DNA of 64,000 nt from Candidatus Merdivicinus intestinigallinarum. Lineage in GTDB: Bacteria > Bacillota > Clostridia > Oscillospirales > Ruminococcaceae. The number at the start of each line of letters is the position of its first letter. Position 1 is the first letter of the stretch. The stretch is from the NCBI GenBank assembly GCA_018713335.1, contig DVOW01000037.1, forward strand, positions 1 through 64,000, given 5' to 3'. Below, piece after piece: positions 15,755-24,204 of this stretch. The notes beneath the pieces are model-generated. The model was not told the DNA's origin, searched no databases, and was given only the letters and a program-made list of their open reading frames with translations. Position numbers and translations under genes: made by a program.

Positions 15755-17641
15755 ATGGATTTCAAAAAACGCGCAAAAGAACTGGTCTCCAAAATGACCT
15801 TGGAGGAGAAAATGGGGCAGATGAAATATAACGCCCCTGCCATCCCCCGCCTGGGCATCCCCGCCTACAACTGGTGGAACGAAGCCCTTCACGGCGTGGC
15901 ACGGTCCGGGACTGCCACCGTCTTCCCCCAGGCCATCGGCATGGCCGCCAGCTTCAACGACCAGCTGATGGAGGAGGTGGCAACCGCCATTTCCGACGAG
16001 GCCCGGGCCAAGTACAACGAATACAAGACCTTCGGCGACACCCAGATCTACCAGGGCCTGACCCTCTGGTCCCCCAACATCAACATTTTCCGGGACCCCC
16101 GCTGGGGCCGGGGCCACGAGACCTACGGCGAGGACCCCTACCTCACCGGCCGCATGGGCTCCGCTTTTGTCCGGGGCTTGCAGGGCTACGACCCCGTTTA
16201 CCGCAAAACCGACGCCACCTTGAAGCATTTCGCCGTCCACAGCGGTCCCGAGGGCCTGCGCCACGGCTTCAACGCCGAAGTGGACCAGAAGGACCTGTAC
16301 GAAACCTACCTGTCCGCCTTCCGCTACTGCATCGACCACGCCCACCCGGCCGCCGTTATGGGCGCTTATAACCGGGTAAACGGCGAGGCCTGCTGCGCCA
16401 GCCCCACATTGATGGAGATCCTCCGGGGAGAATTTGGCTTTGACGGCTACTATGTGTCCGACTGCGGCGCTATCCGGGACATCGACATGTTCCACAAGCT
16501 GGCCGCTTCCCCGGACGAAAGCGCCGCCATGGCCGCCAACGCAGGCTGCGATCTGAACTGCGGCGACGCTTATGTATATCTCCAGGTGGCTTACGAAAAG
16601 GGCCTGGTTTCCGAGGAAGTCATCACCAGATCCGTGGAACGGCTCATGGAGGCCCGGCTGCGCCTGGGCATGTTCGACGACGGCTGCCCCTACGACAGCA
16701 TCACCATGGACGTGGTGGAATCCCCTGAGCACATTGCCTTAAACCGGGAAATGGCCCGCCAGAGCATGGTCCTCTTAAAAAATGACGGCATCCTTCCTTT
16801 AAAAGGCGGCGAGACCATCGCCGTCATCGGCCCCAACGCCGACAGCCAGAGCATCCTGCTGGGCAACTACAACGGCACCCCCTCCCAGTACACCACCTTG
16901 CTCCGGGGCATCCAGGAGGCTTCCTCCGGCAAGGTGAACTACGCCCGGGGCTGCCACCTCTATAAAGACGATGAGCCCGGCAGCTGCGGCGAACACCCCT
17001 ACCGGGAGGCTGTCCTGGCGGCCAAGCGCAGCGACGTGGTCATCCTCTGCATGGGTCTGGACCCCACCATGGAGGGCGAACAGGGCGACGCCTTCAACGG
17101 CGACGGCAGCGGCGACAAGGTGGACCTGGAACTGCCGGCCTGCCAGAAGGTCCTTTACGAGGAAATCATCAAAACCGGCAAGCCGGTGATCTTCGTCAAC
17201 GTTTCCGGCAGCTGTATCAGCCTTGTCCGCCAGGATGAGGAGTGCGCCGCCGTTCTGCAGTGCTTCTATCCCGGCGCGGAGGGCGGCCACGCTTTGGCCG
17301 ACATCCTGTTCGGCAAGGCTTCCCCCAGCGGACGCCTGCCTGTCACCTTCTACCGGTCCGCAGACGACCTGCCGGACTTCACCGATTACTCCATGGAAGG
17401 CCGCACCTACCGCTTCTTTAAGGGCAGCCCCCTTTATCCCTTCGGCTTCGGCCTTTCCTACACCAGCTTTACGGAAAACTGGCTGGACGACAAAACCGTG
17501 GAAGTGACCAACACCGGCAGCATGGACAGCTGGCACACTGTCCTCCAGATCCGGGACACCCCCTACCCCACCCTCATCGGCTTCACCAAGGTCTGGGTCA
17601 AGGCGGGCGAAACCGTCACCGCGGTTGTGAAACAAAACTAA
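15755..17641 (+). CDS. Glycoside hydrolase family 3 (beta-glucosidase/beta-xylosidase type)
   Basis: Exo-acting beta-glycosidase, 628 aa, with no signal peptide and so probably cytoplasmic on imported oligosaccharides. The N-terminal TIM barrel contains NWWNEALHGVARSG and SPNINIFRDPRWGRGHETYGEDP, and the nucleophile is D236 in VSDCGAI. A Rossmann-like second domain (about 345-560) contains IAVIGPNAD and FYPGAEGG. The fibronectin III-like C-terminal module is unusually short. The NWWNEALHG and RDPRWGRGQE-type motifs resemble the xylosidase branch of GH3, but specificity is not certain. The ATG at 15755 is preferred over 15746 because AGAAAGG sits directly against the latter. The MATE gene follows after 20 nt. 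Confidence 0.9.
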   Translation: MDFKKRAKELVSKMTLEEKMGQMKYNAPAIPRLGIPAYNWWNEALHGVARSGTATVFPQAIGMAASFNDQLMEEVATAISDEARAKYNEYKTFGDTQIYQGLTLWSPNINIFRDPRWGRGHETYGEDPYLTGRMGSAFVRGLQGYDPVYRKTDATLKHFAVHSGPEGLRHGFNAEVDQKDLYETYLSAFRYCIDHAHPAAVMGAYNRVNGEACCASPTLMEILRGEFGFDGYYVSDCGAIRDIDMFHKLAASPDESAAMAANAGCDLNCGDAYVYLQVAYEKGLVSEEVITRSVERLMEARLRLGMFDDGCPYDSITMDVVESPEHIALNREMARQSMVLLKNDGILPLKGGETIAVIGPNADSQSILLGNYNGTPSQYTTLLRGIQEASSGKVNYARGCHLYKDDEPGSCGEHPYREAVLAAKRSDVVILCMGLDPTMEGEQGDAFNGDGSGDKVDLELPACQKVLYEEIIKTGKPVIFVNVSGSCISLVRQDEECAAVLQCFYPGAEGGHALADILFGKASPSGRLPVTFYRSADDLPDFTDYSMEGRTYRFFKGSPLYPFGFGLSYTSFTENWLDDKTVEVTNTGSMDSWHTVLQIRDTPYPTLIGFTKVWVKAGETVTAVVKQN

Positions 17642-17661
17642 TCTGATTTCGGGAGGTCCTC

Positions 17662-19032
17662 ATGGGAGAACGGGTTAAAGATATGACCAAAGGCCGGCCC
17701 GCAGGCCTGATTGTCGGGTTCGCCCTGCCGTTGATGCTGGGGAATATGTTTCAGCAGTTTTACACCATGGTGGATGCCATCGTGGTGGGCCAGGGGGTCG
17801 GGGTGGAAGCCCTGGCCGCCCTTGGGGCCGCCGACTGGCCCAACTGGCTGGTGACGGGGCTGGTGATCGGGTTCACACAGGGGTTCTCCATCCGGATCTC
17901 CCAGCGGTTCGGGGCGGAAGACTACCAGGGCCTGCGGAAAACGGCGGCTATGTCCGTTTTGCTGACTGCCGCCATCGCGGTGGTGTTCACCATTTTAAGT
18001 CTGAGCCTTTCCCGGCCTGTCCTGCTCCTGCTGGACACTCCGGCCAATGTCTTTGACAACGCCCTTTTATATCTGCGGATTATCTTTGCAGGGATTCCTA
18101 TCATCCTGGGATATAACGTCCTTTCCGCTTTCTTACGGGCGTTGGGGGACAGCCGCACCCCTCTGGTCGCTATGATCATAGCGGCCTGCATCAACATCAC
18201 CCTGGACCTCCTGTTTGTCATGGGGTTCCACTGGGGTGTGGCCGGGGCCGCCATCGCGACGGTGTTCGCCCAGTTCTGCTCCTGCGTGTTCTGCTTTTTC
18301 GCCGTCCGGCGCATCTCCTTTTTCCGGATGAGCAGATCCGACTGGAGGCTGGACTGGCGCAATATTTGGGACCTCATTAAGCTGGGCTCCCCCACCGCCT
18401 TCCAAAACGGGGTCATCGGCGTGGGCGGCTTGGCGGTGCAGTATGTCATCAACGGCTATGGGTTCCTGTTTGTGGCGGGATTTACCGCTACCAACAAGCT
18501 CTATGGGCTTTTGGAGATTGCCGCTTCCTCCTTCGGCTATTCCATGACCACCTATGTGGGCCAGAACCTGGGGGCGAAGCAGACGGACCGGATCAGAAAA
18601 GGGATGCGGGTCGGCCTGCTGATGGCCGTCGGCACGGCGGCTGCCATTGGGATTTTCATGCTGATTTTCGGCAAATTTGTCCTGCGGCTGTTTATTTCCG
18701 GCGACCCGTCGGAAACGGAGCAGGTTTTGGAGATCGCTTACCATTATCTGTCCATTATGTGCGTCCTGCTGCCGGTTTTGTACCTGTTATGGATGTACCG
18801 GTCGGCGCTGATGGGCATGGGCGACACGGTGGTGCCCATGCTTTCCGGCATGGTGGAGCTGGCCATGCGGATGTTCATGGTGCTCATCATGTCCCGGATT
18901 TGGGGCGTAAACGCCGTGTACTGGGCGGAATGCGCGGCCTGGACCGGGGCGGCGATATTGCTGGCCATCGTGTATTACTGGCGCGCGCGGCGGCTCGGTA
19001 ACCCTACAAATTTATCCGGAACATTTCGATAG
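17662..19032 (+). CDS. MATE family efflux transporter
   Basis: 456-aa integral membrane protein with about 12 transmembrane helices arranged as two homologous halves, typical of the multidrug and toxic compound extrusion family (Na+ or H+ antiport). Recognisable segments are PLMLGNMFQQFYTMVDAIVVG at the start and the matching LGSPTAFQNGVIGVGGLAVQYVI in the second half. GGGAGG precedes the ATG, 20 nt after the GH3 stop, so the two genes are probably co-transcribed. The last residues (NPTNLSGTFR) and the stop codon are encoded by a family A repeat, which suggests the original 3' end was replaced. The substrate is unknown. Confidence 0.92.
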   Translation: MGERVKDMTKGRPAGLIVGFALPLMLGNMFQQFYTMVDAIVVGQGVGVEALAALGAADWPNWLVTGLVIGFTQGFSIRISQRFGAEDYQGLRKTAAMSVLLTAAIAVVFTILSLSLSRPVLLLLDTPANVFDNALLYLRIIFAGIPIILGYNVLSAFLRALGDSRTPLVAMIIAACINITLDLLFVMGFHWGVAGAAIATVFAQFCSCVFCFFAVRRISFFRMSRSDWRLDWRNIWDLIKLGSPTAFQNGVIGVGGLAVQYVINGYGFLFVAGFTATNKLYGLLEIAASSFGYSMTTYVGQNLGAKQTDRIRKGMRVGLLMAVGTAAAIGIFMLIFGKFVLRLFISGDPSETEQVLEIAYHYLSIMCVLLPVLYLLWMYRSALMGMGDTVVPMLSGMVELAMRMFMVLIMSRIWGVNAVYWAECAAWTGAAILLAIVYYWRARRLGNPTNLSGTFR

Positions 19033-19529
19033 AATTGTAGGGGCCGGGTCCCCCGGCCCGCGTATTATATGAAACGTTCTGGAAAAATCGCGGGACGGGT
19101 TTCCCGTCCCGCCGATTTTTCTGGGATGTTTCGATAAACGGGTTTTCCGGAACATTTCAATAAAATAAAAAAGGGACGGTATTTTTTACCGTCCCCTGTT
19201 CATTTTATCAGAACGTTCCGCGATTTTTCCGGAACGTTTTATGCGGGGAACCCCGCCGCTTGAAAAGCGGAGGATAGGGTCCCTCCCCTCCTGATCTTTT
19301 TTCGATTATGGAGATTCCGTTTTCTGCGGAAAACGGCCAAGGGCTCTGCCCCTCAACCCCGCGATTGGTCGTGAACTTGTTCACGACATGAAACAAAATC
19401 GAGTAAAACTTTTCTTTTTCCTCAACGATAGGAAACAACTACATCGAGCCGTTGTCGTGTATCACAACGGCTTATGCTGTTGTTCGGAGGCTGTGCGGCC
19501 GCGTCGAATTATCACCGGCGATTCGCCGG
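19008..19529. repeat. Intergenic hairpin repeats (A, C, B) between convergent genes
   Basis: Family A units (19008-19165) begin inside the MATE reading frame. A family C unit of the second type follows (about 19225-19430); in its terminal hairpin the usual CGATTTTTT stem is replaced by GTCGTGAACTTGTTCACGAC (19368-19387). A family B unit on the minus strand (about 19486-19529) ends flush with the URO-D stop. Confidence 0.75.
19172..19206 (+). terminator. Rho-independent terminator after the MATE gene
   Basis: GGGACGGT and ACCGTCCC form the stem around ATTTTTT, followed by CTGTTCATTTT. The same stem is used after asnS. Confidence 0.65.
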
Positions 19530-20486
19530 TCAGCCTTTGTAGCCCCGGTATTTGCGGACGGCTTCCAGCAGGGCCGCCACGTTGTCCAGCGGCACGTCCA
19601 TGCCGATTTCGATGTTCAGGCCAAAACCGCCCTCCGGCAGGTACATGGCTTCCACCGCTTCCCGGACGTGGTCGTCCAGCTGGGACGGTGTGGCAAAGGG
19701 GAACAGCTGCCGGTCCAGGTCCAGATTGATCGGGATCTTGCCCTTGCAGACCCGCACCAGGTTGTCCAGCCCGTTGGCCCGGAACTGGGGATTGATCATG
19801 TCCACGCCGCACTCCTGCAAATCCGGCATAATCTCGTAGATCATGCCGTCGGTGTGCATATACACATACCGGCCGGTGGCTTTGACCAGGCTGTAGAGCT
19901 TGGTGAAGGCGGGCTTCATGTATTTGCGCCATTTTTCCGGCCCGATGGCCAGGCCCTTCTGCATCCCCAGGTCGTCGCCGAAGAAAACGATTTTGCCGGC
20001 TTTGGGCAAAATGGCTTCGATCTGGCGGCAGTTATATTCCACGACCTTGTCGATGAGGATCTGCAGCTCGTCGCATTCCTCGGCAAAGTCGATCATGGCT
20101 TCCTCAAAGCCCCGCAGGTCCAGAAGACGCAGGTACATAAACCCGTGGGGGATGCGCCCGTCCCGGTTCTCCGGGATCTTCAGGGTGAGGATGTCCTCAC
20201 GGTTGGGGACCGGATGGCCGGTGACGATGGATTCCATGCCCTCTTCCACGTTCTCCCAGCGGCAGCCCCACTCGTCGGTGAAGGACCCCACATGGTAGCT
20301 GTCCGGGACCGGGATGTTGTTCAGGTCCGGGATATTGGTGATGATGTCCGGGTAATCCTTGGCCAGCTTCACCAAATCTTCCCCGTATTTCATCCAGGCG
20401 GCAGGCAGCATCCCAAAGGATACAGGGATCTCCTCCGGATGATCGTAGGTCATGGCCTTGAGCAGCAGCTCTCCTTGATTGTACAT
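19530..20486 (-). CDS. Uroporphyrinogen decarboxylase (URO-D) family protein
   Basis: A 318-aa TIM-barrel protein of the URO-D/methyltransferase superfamily. It contains FFGDDLGMQKGLAIGPEKWRKYMKP and YMHTDGMIYEIMPDLQECGVDMINP, segments typical of corrinoid-methyltransferase-like and uncharacterised URO-D proteins; true HemE hallmarks are not evident and no heme genes are nearby. The divergent AraC-type regulator suggests control by a sugar or methylated substrate. The start at 20486 is set by AAAAGGGGAG; an upstream in-frame ATG at 20528 is less likely. The actual reaction is unknown. Confidence 0.75.
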   Translation of the reverse strand: MYNQGELLLKAMTYDHPEEIPVSFGMLPAAWMKYGEDLVKLAKDYPDIITNIPDLNNIPVPDSYHVGSFTDEWGCRWENVEEGMESIVTGHPVPNREDILTLKIPENRDGRIPHGFMYLRLLDLRGFEEAMIDFAEECDELQILIDKVVEYNCRQIEAILPKAGKIVFFGDDLGMQKGLAIGPEKWRKYMKPAFTKLYSLVKATGRYVYMHTDGMIYEIMPDLQECGVDMINPQFRANGLDNLVRVCKGKIPINLDLDRQLFPFATPSQLDDHVREAVEAMYLPEGGFGLNIEIGMDVPLDNVAALLEAVRKYRGYKG

Positions 20487-20601
20487 AAAAACTCCCCTTT
20501 TCAGTTGATAAACGGGTACTTTTCCCATTATCTTTATCCTATCTCAAAACGGGAAATTCCGCATTAAAAATCTTGCCTTGCCAAATTTCAAAGCTCTCCC
20601 C

Positions 20602-20630
20602 TTGACAGGAAATGTGATTTCTGCTACTCT
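20602..20630 (+). promoter_or_regulatory. Promoter of the AraC-family gene
   Basis: TTGACA at 20602-20607, a 17-nt spacer and TACTCT at 20625-20630. Confidence 0.55.
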
Positions 20631-20648
20631 TATGATAATGGAAAGAGA

Positions 20649-20681
20649 AATCCTGCAAATAGCAGTTTTTCGTGCAGGATT
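20649..20681. promoter_or_regulatory. Inverted repeat in the AraC-gene leader
   Basis: AATCCTGCA and TGCAGGATT are perfect 9-bp inverted repeats separated by 15 nt, just downstream of the promoter and ending before AAAGGAGG. It may be an operator or a leader hairpin that influences translation. Confidence 0.45.
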
Positions 20682-20705
20682 TTAAAGGAGGAAAGGCGGG
20701 ATTTC

Positions 20706-21587
20706 ATGAAACAGCAGGGCCGGGACCGGCAGGAATTTACCGAAGGGGAGATCTGCCTTCCCGGGGCCGCGTTTTTTGGCCACAACCTGTCCGTGCGGGC
20801 GGAAGCGCCCCTGGGGGTCCACAGCCACCCTCACTGCATGGAGGTAGTGCTGGTGGTCCGGGGGGAGCAGGTTTATGAAGCCGGGAACAGGACCTACACG
20901 GCCGCCCCCGGAACGGCTTTCATCACGTTCCCGGGGGAACCGCACCAAAACGGCGGCCGGTATTCCTCTGTCAGCGAATTTTACTGGTTCCAGCTGGATA
21001 CCCGCGCGGAGAATTTTCTGGGGCTGGCCGCGCCTTACGGGGATCTGCTGCGCCACGCTGCGGCCAGCTGCCGGGAGCACCTTCTCCCGGTGGGGCCGGA
21101 AGTGTTGTCGGCGGCCAAGCAGTGCCACGAGGCTTTGATGGAAGGGGCCGACCCCATCCGGCTGGCGGGGCTTTTCTGCTGCATGGCCGCGGGGATCTTT
21201 CTGGAACGGAAATCACAAAGCGGCGGCGACAGCCTGATCCGCCATATCCAGGATTATATTGAGGAAAACATCGGGGAGGAACTTTCCCTTGCCCAGCTGG
21301 CGGCCCGGTTCTCCCTGTCGGAATCCGGGCTGCAGCACCGGTTCCGCCGGGAGACCGGCGATTCCCTGCGCAGCTACATCAACCAGCGGCGGATCGAACG
21401 GGCCAAGGTCCTGCTGGAGGAGGGAAAATCTGTCACGGAAACCGCCATGGCCTTAAATTTTTCCTCGTCGGATTATTTTTCCACCGTGTTCCGGCGGTAC
21501 ACCAGCGTCCCCCCCACCCGCTGGCGATCCGACCCGGGCGGGAAGGCCCCGCGGCCAATTCGCCGCGGCCGTTCTTCCACGCGTTAG
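20706..21587 (+). CDS. AraC family transcriptional regulator with cupin sensor domain
   Basis: 293 aa: an N-terminal cupin-like ligand-binding domain (residues about 20-110, with HSHPHCMEVVLVVRGEQVYE) and a C-terminal double helix-turn-helix (about 178-275: LSLAQLAARFSLSESGLQHRF and SVTETAMALNFSSSDYFSTVFRR). It is divergent from the URO-D gene, its likely target. The normal domain ends near TSVPPTRW; the remaining PGGKAPRPIRRGRSSTR is a translated family B repeat that supplies the stop codon. Confidence 0.9.
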   Translation: MKQQGRDRQEFTEGEICLPGAAFFGHNLSVRAEAPLGVHSHPHCMEVVLVVRGEQVYEAGNRTYTAAPGTAFITFPGEPHQNGGRYSSVSEFYWFQLDTRAENFLGLAAPYGDLLRHAAASCREHLLPVGPEVLSAAKQCHEALMEGADPIRLAGLFCCMAAGIFLERKSQSGGDSLIRHIQDYIEENIGEELSLAQLAARFSLSESGLQHRFRRETGDSLRSYINQRRIERAKVLLEEGKSVTETAMALNFSSSDYFSTVFRRYTSVPPTRWRSDPGGKAPRPIRRGRSSTR

Positions 21588-22009
21588 GTTTCGGAACGGC
21601 GGGATGAACCGCCGTTTTCGGTACAGATTCCCCGTATTTTTTGTGAAACCAAACGAAAAACGTATTGTAGGGGCCGGGTCCTCCGGCCCGCGTATTATGC
21701 GAAACGTTCTGGAAAAATCGCGGGACGTCGAGGATGCCGTCCCCTACAACCCTAACGAAAGGGCCGCAATAATTTTGTAGGGGCGGCGATTCGCCGCCCG
21801 CGTATCACACGAAATGTTCCAAAAAACCGGCGGGACGGGAAACCCGTCCCCTACAAACCCATTATCGTTTGATTTACCAAAACAATAGAAAATGAGACCC
21901 ACCCGTAACGGCGCAGCCGTCATGAATTTTATTCATGACAAGCGGACGTTCCAGCGGTTGGATGGGGACACCACGGCCGCGCCGCGTCGTCAAGCTTGCT
22001 TGACGACAA
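21535..22009. repeat. Intergenic hairpin repeats between convergent araC-type and amidase genes
   Basis: A family B head starts inside the AraC reading frame. The CGGCGGGATGAACCGCCG module follows (about 21597-21614), then three family A units (21665-21860) and a minus-strand family B unit with GTCGTCAAGCTTGCTTGACGAC-like tips. This last unit runs into the amidase gene. Confidence 0.75.
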
Positions 22010-22750
22010 TCAGCGGCGATTCGCCGCCAGCCAGTTTGTCAGGCCGGACAGGATGGTGAAGGCCACCTGGCTCTGGTATTCCTCCTGGGTCAGGCTTCCG
22101 CACTCCGCCGGATTGGACAGAAAGCCGCATTCCACCAGCACAATGGGGTTTTCCGCCTGCCAAAGCAGGAACAGATCCTTCTCCCCTTTTTTGATCTGGC
22201 GGGTATTGTCCGGCTGGAGCATGGAGGCGAAGGCTTCCTGGATACACTGGGCCAGGTCCTTGCTCCAGGGATTGTTTTTGCCGTAAAACATCTGGGCGCC
22301 GCTGTATTTTTCCTGCTCAAACAGGTTCTGATGGATGGAAAGCACCACCGCTTCGGGATGCTCCTCCATCAGCTCCAGCCGGTTGTGCATATCAGACTTT
22401 TTCCGGGCGGTGATGCCCGTCAGGTCCGGGTCGCAGGTCATCACATCCTCCTCCCGGGTCATATAAACGGTAAAGCCCTGCAATTCCAAAAGGTCCCGCA
22501 GCTTTAAGGCAATGGACAGGTTGATGTCCTTTTCCACCGTCCCCTGCCAGCCCACCGCGCCGCCGTCCTCGCCGCCGTGGCCCGGGTCCAGGATCACGGT
22601 GTCGATGCCGGAAACCGCGCCGCTTCCGGCGCTGCGGCTCTGTTCCCGGCCCCAAAAGCTCCCTGCCGCCCAGAAAAACAAAAGCATCCCCAATAAAATC
22701 GCCGCTGTGCCCAGTATCCGCGCAGGCTTGCGGCTGTGCCGTGTCTGCAA
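22010..22750 (-). CDS. N-acetylmuramoyl-L-alanine amidase (amidase_3, CwlD-like)
   Basis: A 246-aa zinc amidase anchored by one N-terminal membrane segment (residues about 12-32). Amidase_3 motifs are complete: H58 in LDPGHGGEDGG, E73 in VEKDINLS, H140 in LSIHQN and catalytic E207 in VLVECGFLSN. The size and single anchor resemble CwlD, which removes side peptides from spore cortex peptidoglycan; a vegetative role is possible. The start is TTG, because AAGGAGG lies about 10 nt upstream and no ATG is in frame there. The last codons (ANRR, stop) are part of a GGCGAATCGCC repeat head. Confidence 0.88.
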   Translation of the reverse strand: MQTRHSRKPARILGTAAILLGMLLFFWAAGSFWGREQSRSAGSGAVSGIDTVILDPGHGGEDGGAVGWQGTVEKDINLSIALKLRDLLELQGFTVYMTREEDVMTCDPDLTGITARKKSDMHNRLELMEEHPEAVVLSIHQNLFEQEKYSGAQMFYGKNNPWSKDLAQCIQEAFASMLQPDNTRQIKKGEKDLFLLWQAENPIVLVECGFLSNPAECGSLTQEEYQSQVAFTILSGLTNWLAANRR

Positions 22751-22825
22751 AGCATCATCCCCCTCCTTCGATTCCCTACATCTTATTCAAGGGACCGCGG
22801 GTTTATGAGGGGGGCCCTAGCCCAA

Positions 22826-22862
22826 AGAAAAGCGCCTGTGGAGTTTTCCGCAGGCGCTTTTT
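22826..22862 (-). terminator. Terminator after the LysR-type gene
   Basis: AGCGCCTG/CAGGCGCT stem with A/T tracts on both sides; on the minus strand it is followed by TTTTCTTT. It lies between the LysR gene and the amidase. Confidence 0.65.
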
Positions 22863-22866
22863 CAGA

Positions 22867-23784
22867 TCACCGGTCATTGTTCATGGAAGCCTCGAAGGCT
22901 GCCTTGGCGGCCTGCAAAAACATTTTCACAGTCGCGGAGGGCGTTTTGGAGTGCAGCAGGCCGAAGGGGATCTCGTACTTCCACTCCACGGGGATGATCT
23001 TCAGCAGAGGGTGGACATTGGCCCACTGAGGGACCGCCATCAGCAGGACGTTGTCGTGCTCGCACTGGTTGAATACTTCCAGGTTATAAAATGAAAAGTC
23101 CACGATCTCAATTTCGGGGTGATGCTCCCATAGATCGTCCCGCAGCATGTCTGTATACTTGCTCCAATTCCGTTTCATCAGCATCAGCTTCTGGCCGTAA
23201 AGATCCTGCATGGACAGCTGTTTTTTCTGGGCCAGGGGGTGATAAATGGACACCGCGCAGCAGATGGGCACCTTCACCAGTTCCACCGCGGCGCAATCCC
23301 GGAGCTTCAGCATGGTTTCGTCAAATATCCCGGCCACCACGTCGATGTTCTGCCCCAGGTTTTTAAGGATCTCCCGGGCGTTTTCCGGCGTATTCTCAAA
23401 ATTCACGATCTCAAATTTCAGTTCCGGCCGGAGAGCGTGGATGTGGGGCCACAGCTCCATCAAAAACTGGCAGGGCGTCATCAGGGAGCTTCCCAGGCGG
23501 ATCATGCTGCCGTTGCCCTGCATGGCGTTTTTGGCCCGGACCTGGGCGTCCTTGGCGTATTGGATCATGTATTTGGCGTCCTGGTAATAGGATTTCCCGG
23601 CGTTGGTCAGGGTAAGCCCACGGGGTGTGCGTTCAAAAAGCTGCACGTCCAGGGCGCTTTCCAAGAGGTTGATCTGTTTCATCACCGCTGTGGGCGAGAT
23701 GAACAGGGCTTCTCCCGCTTTGGAAAAGCTGCCGGCGTCCGCGGTCTGGATAAAAGTTTCCAATTGATGATTATACACGCTCAT
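22867..23784 (-). CDS. LysR family transcriptional regulator
   Basis: 305 aa, the standard LTTR length. An N-terminal winged helix (residues about 3-62) shows LETFIQTADAGSFSKAGEALFISPTAV, then the linker helix and a two-lobed substrate-binding domain (SMIRLGSSLMTPC from about 92). The ATG at 23784 is preceded by AAAGGCGGTG; an upstream in-frame ATG (MNEKGGE) is possible. No divergent gene is present, since tRNA-Thr lies upstream on the same strand, so the target cannot be read from context. Confidence 0.92.
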   Translation of the reverse strand: MSVYNHQLETFIQTADAGSFSKAGEALFISPTAVMKQINLLESALDVQLFERTPRGLTLTNAGKSYYQDAKYMIQYAKDAQVRAKNAMQGNGSMIRLGSSLMTPCQFLMELWPHIHALRPELKFEIVNFENTPENAREILKNLGQNIDVVAGIFDETMLKLRDCAAVELVKVPICCAVSIYHPLAQKKQLSMQDLYGQKLMLMKRNWSKYTDMLRDDLWEHHPEIEIVDFSFYNLEVFNQCEHDNVLLMAVPQWANVHPLLKIIPVEWKYEIPFGLLHSKTPSATVKMFLQAAKAAFEASMNNDR

Positions 23785-23884
23785 TTCACCGCCTTTTTCA
23801 TTCATTATAGCATATCGTCCGCAAATTTCAAAACAGGCGCGTAAAATGTTCAGAAAGATTTTACACAAAGCGGACCGGCAGGAT

Positions 23885-23918
23885 ATAAAACAAAACGCAC
23901 CCACGAAACGTGAGTGCG
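23885..23918 (-). terminator. Terminator of tRNA-Thr
   Basis: On the minus strand CGCACTCACG pairs with CGTGGGTGCG and is followed by TTTTGTTTT, about 25 nt after the tRNA CCA end. A short repeat palindrome GGCGGCGATTCGCCGC lies between. Confidence 0.8.
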
Positions 23919-23942
23919 TGTTCATCGGCGGCGATTCGCCGC

Positions 23943-24018
23943 TGGAGCTGATAACCGGATTCGAACCGGTGACCTCGTCCTTACCAAGGACGTGCTCTGC
24001 CTGCTGAGCCATATCAGC
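23943..24018 (-). tRNA. tRNA-Thr (anticodon GGT)
   Basis: 76 nt including an encoded CCA. The acceptor stem is GCTGATA/TATCAGC, the D arm contains GGCTCAGCAGGCAGAGC, the anticodon stem CGTCC/GGACG has loop TTGGTAA (anticodon GGT), and the T arm contains GGTTCGAATCC. The U discriminator fits threonine in bacteria. Confidence 0.97.
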
Positions 24019-24057
24019 GTTTTTTGTTTTTCTGTCTTTCATCGGGACAGCTTCTAT

Positions 24058-24086
24058 ATTATAGCAAAGGAAAACCCGTTTGTCAA
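24058..24086 (-). promoter_or_regulatory. Promoter of tRNA-Thr
   Basis: TTGACA, a 17-nt spacer and TATAAT on the minus strand, about 40 nt upstream of the mature tRNA. Both boxes are perfect consensus. Confidence 0.88.
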
Positions 24087-24134
24087 CACCTTTTTTGAAT
24101 TTTTTTGTTTTCCCTCTGGTATCCTGGAAAAACG

Positions 24135-24163
24135 TTGTCAGAATCGGACGAATGTGGTATAAT
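24135..24163 (+). promoter_or_regulatory. Promoter of the ThyX-like/tmk operon
   Basis: TTGTCA at 24135-24140, a 17-nt spacer and TATAAT at 24158-24163, 42 nt before the start codon. Confidence 0.7.
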
Positions 24164-24204
24164 AAAACCGATCGAATCTTTATGGAAAAAGGAAAGGAGC
24201 CGCC

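Noticed and set aside
19530-20486. HemE (uroporphyrinogen decarboxylase proper)
   Set aside because: Heme genes are absent nearby and the diagnostic HemE N-terminal segment is not visible; only superfamily membership is supported.
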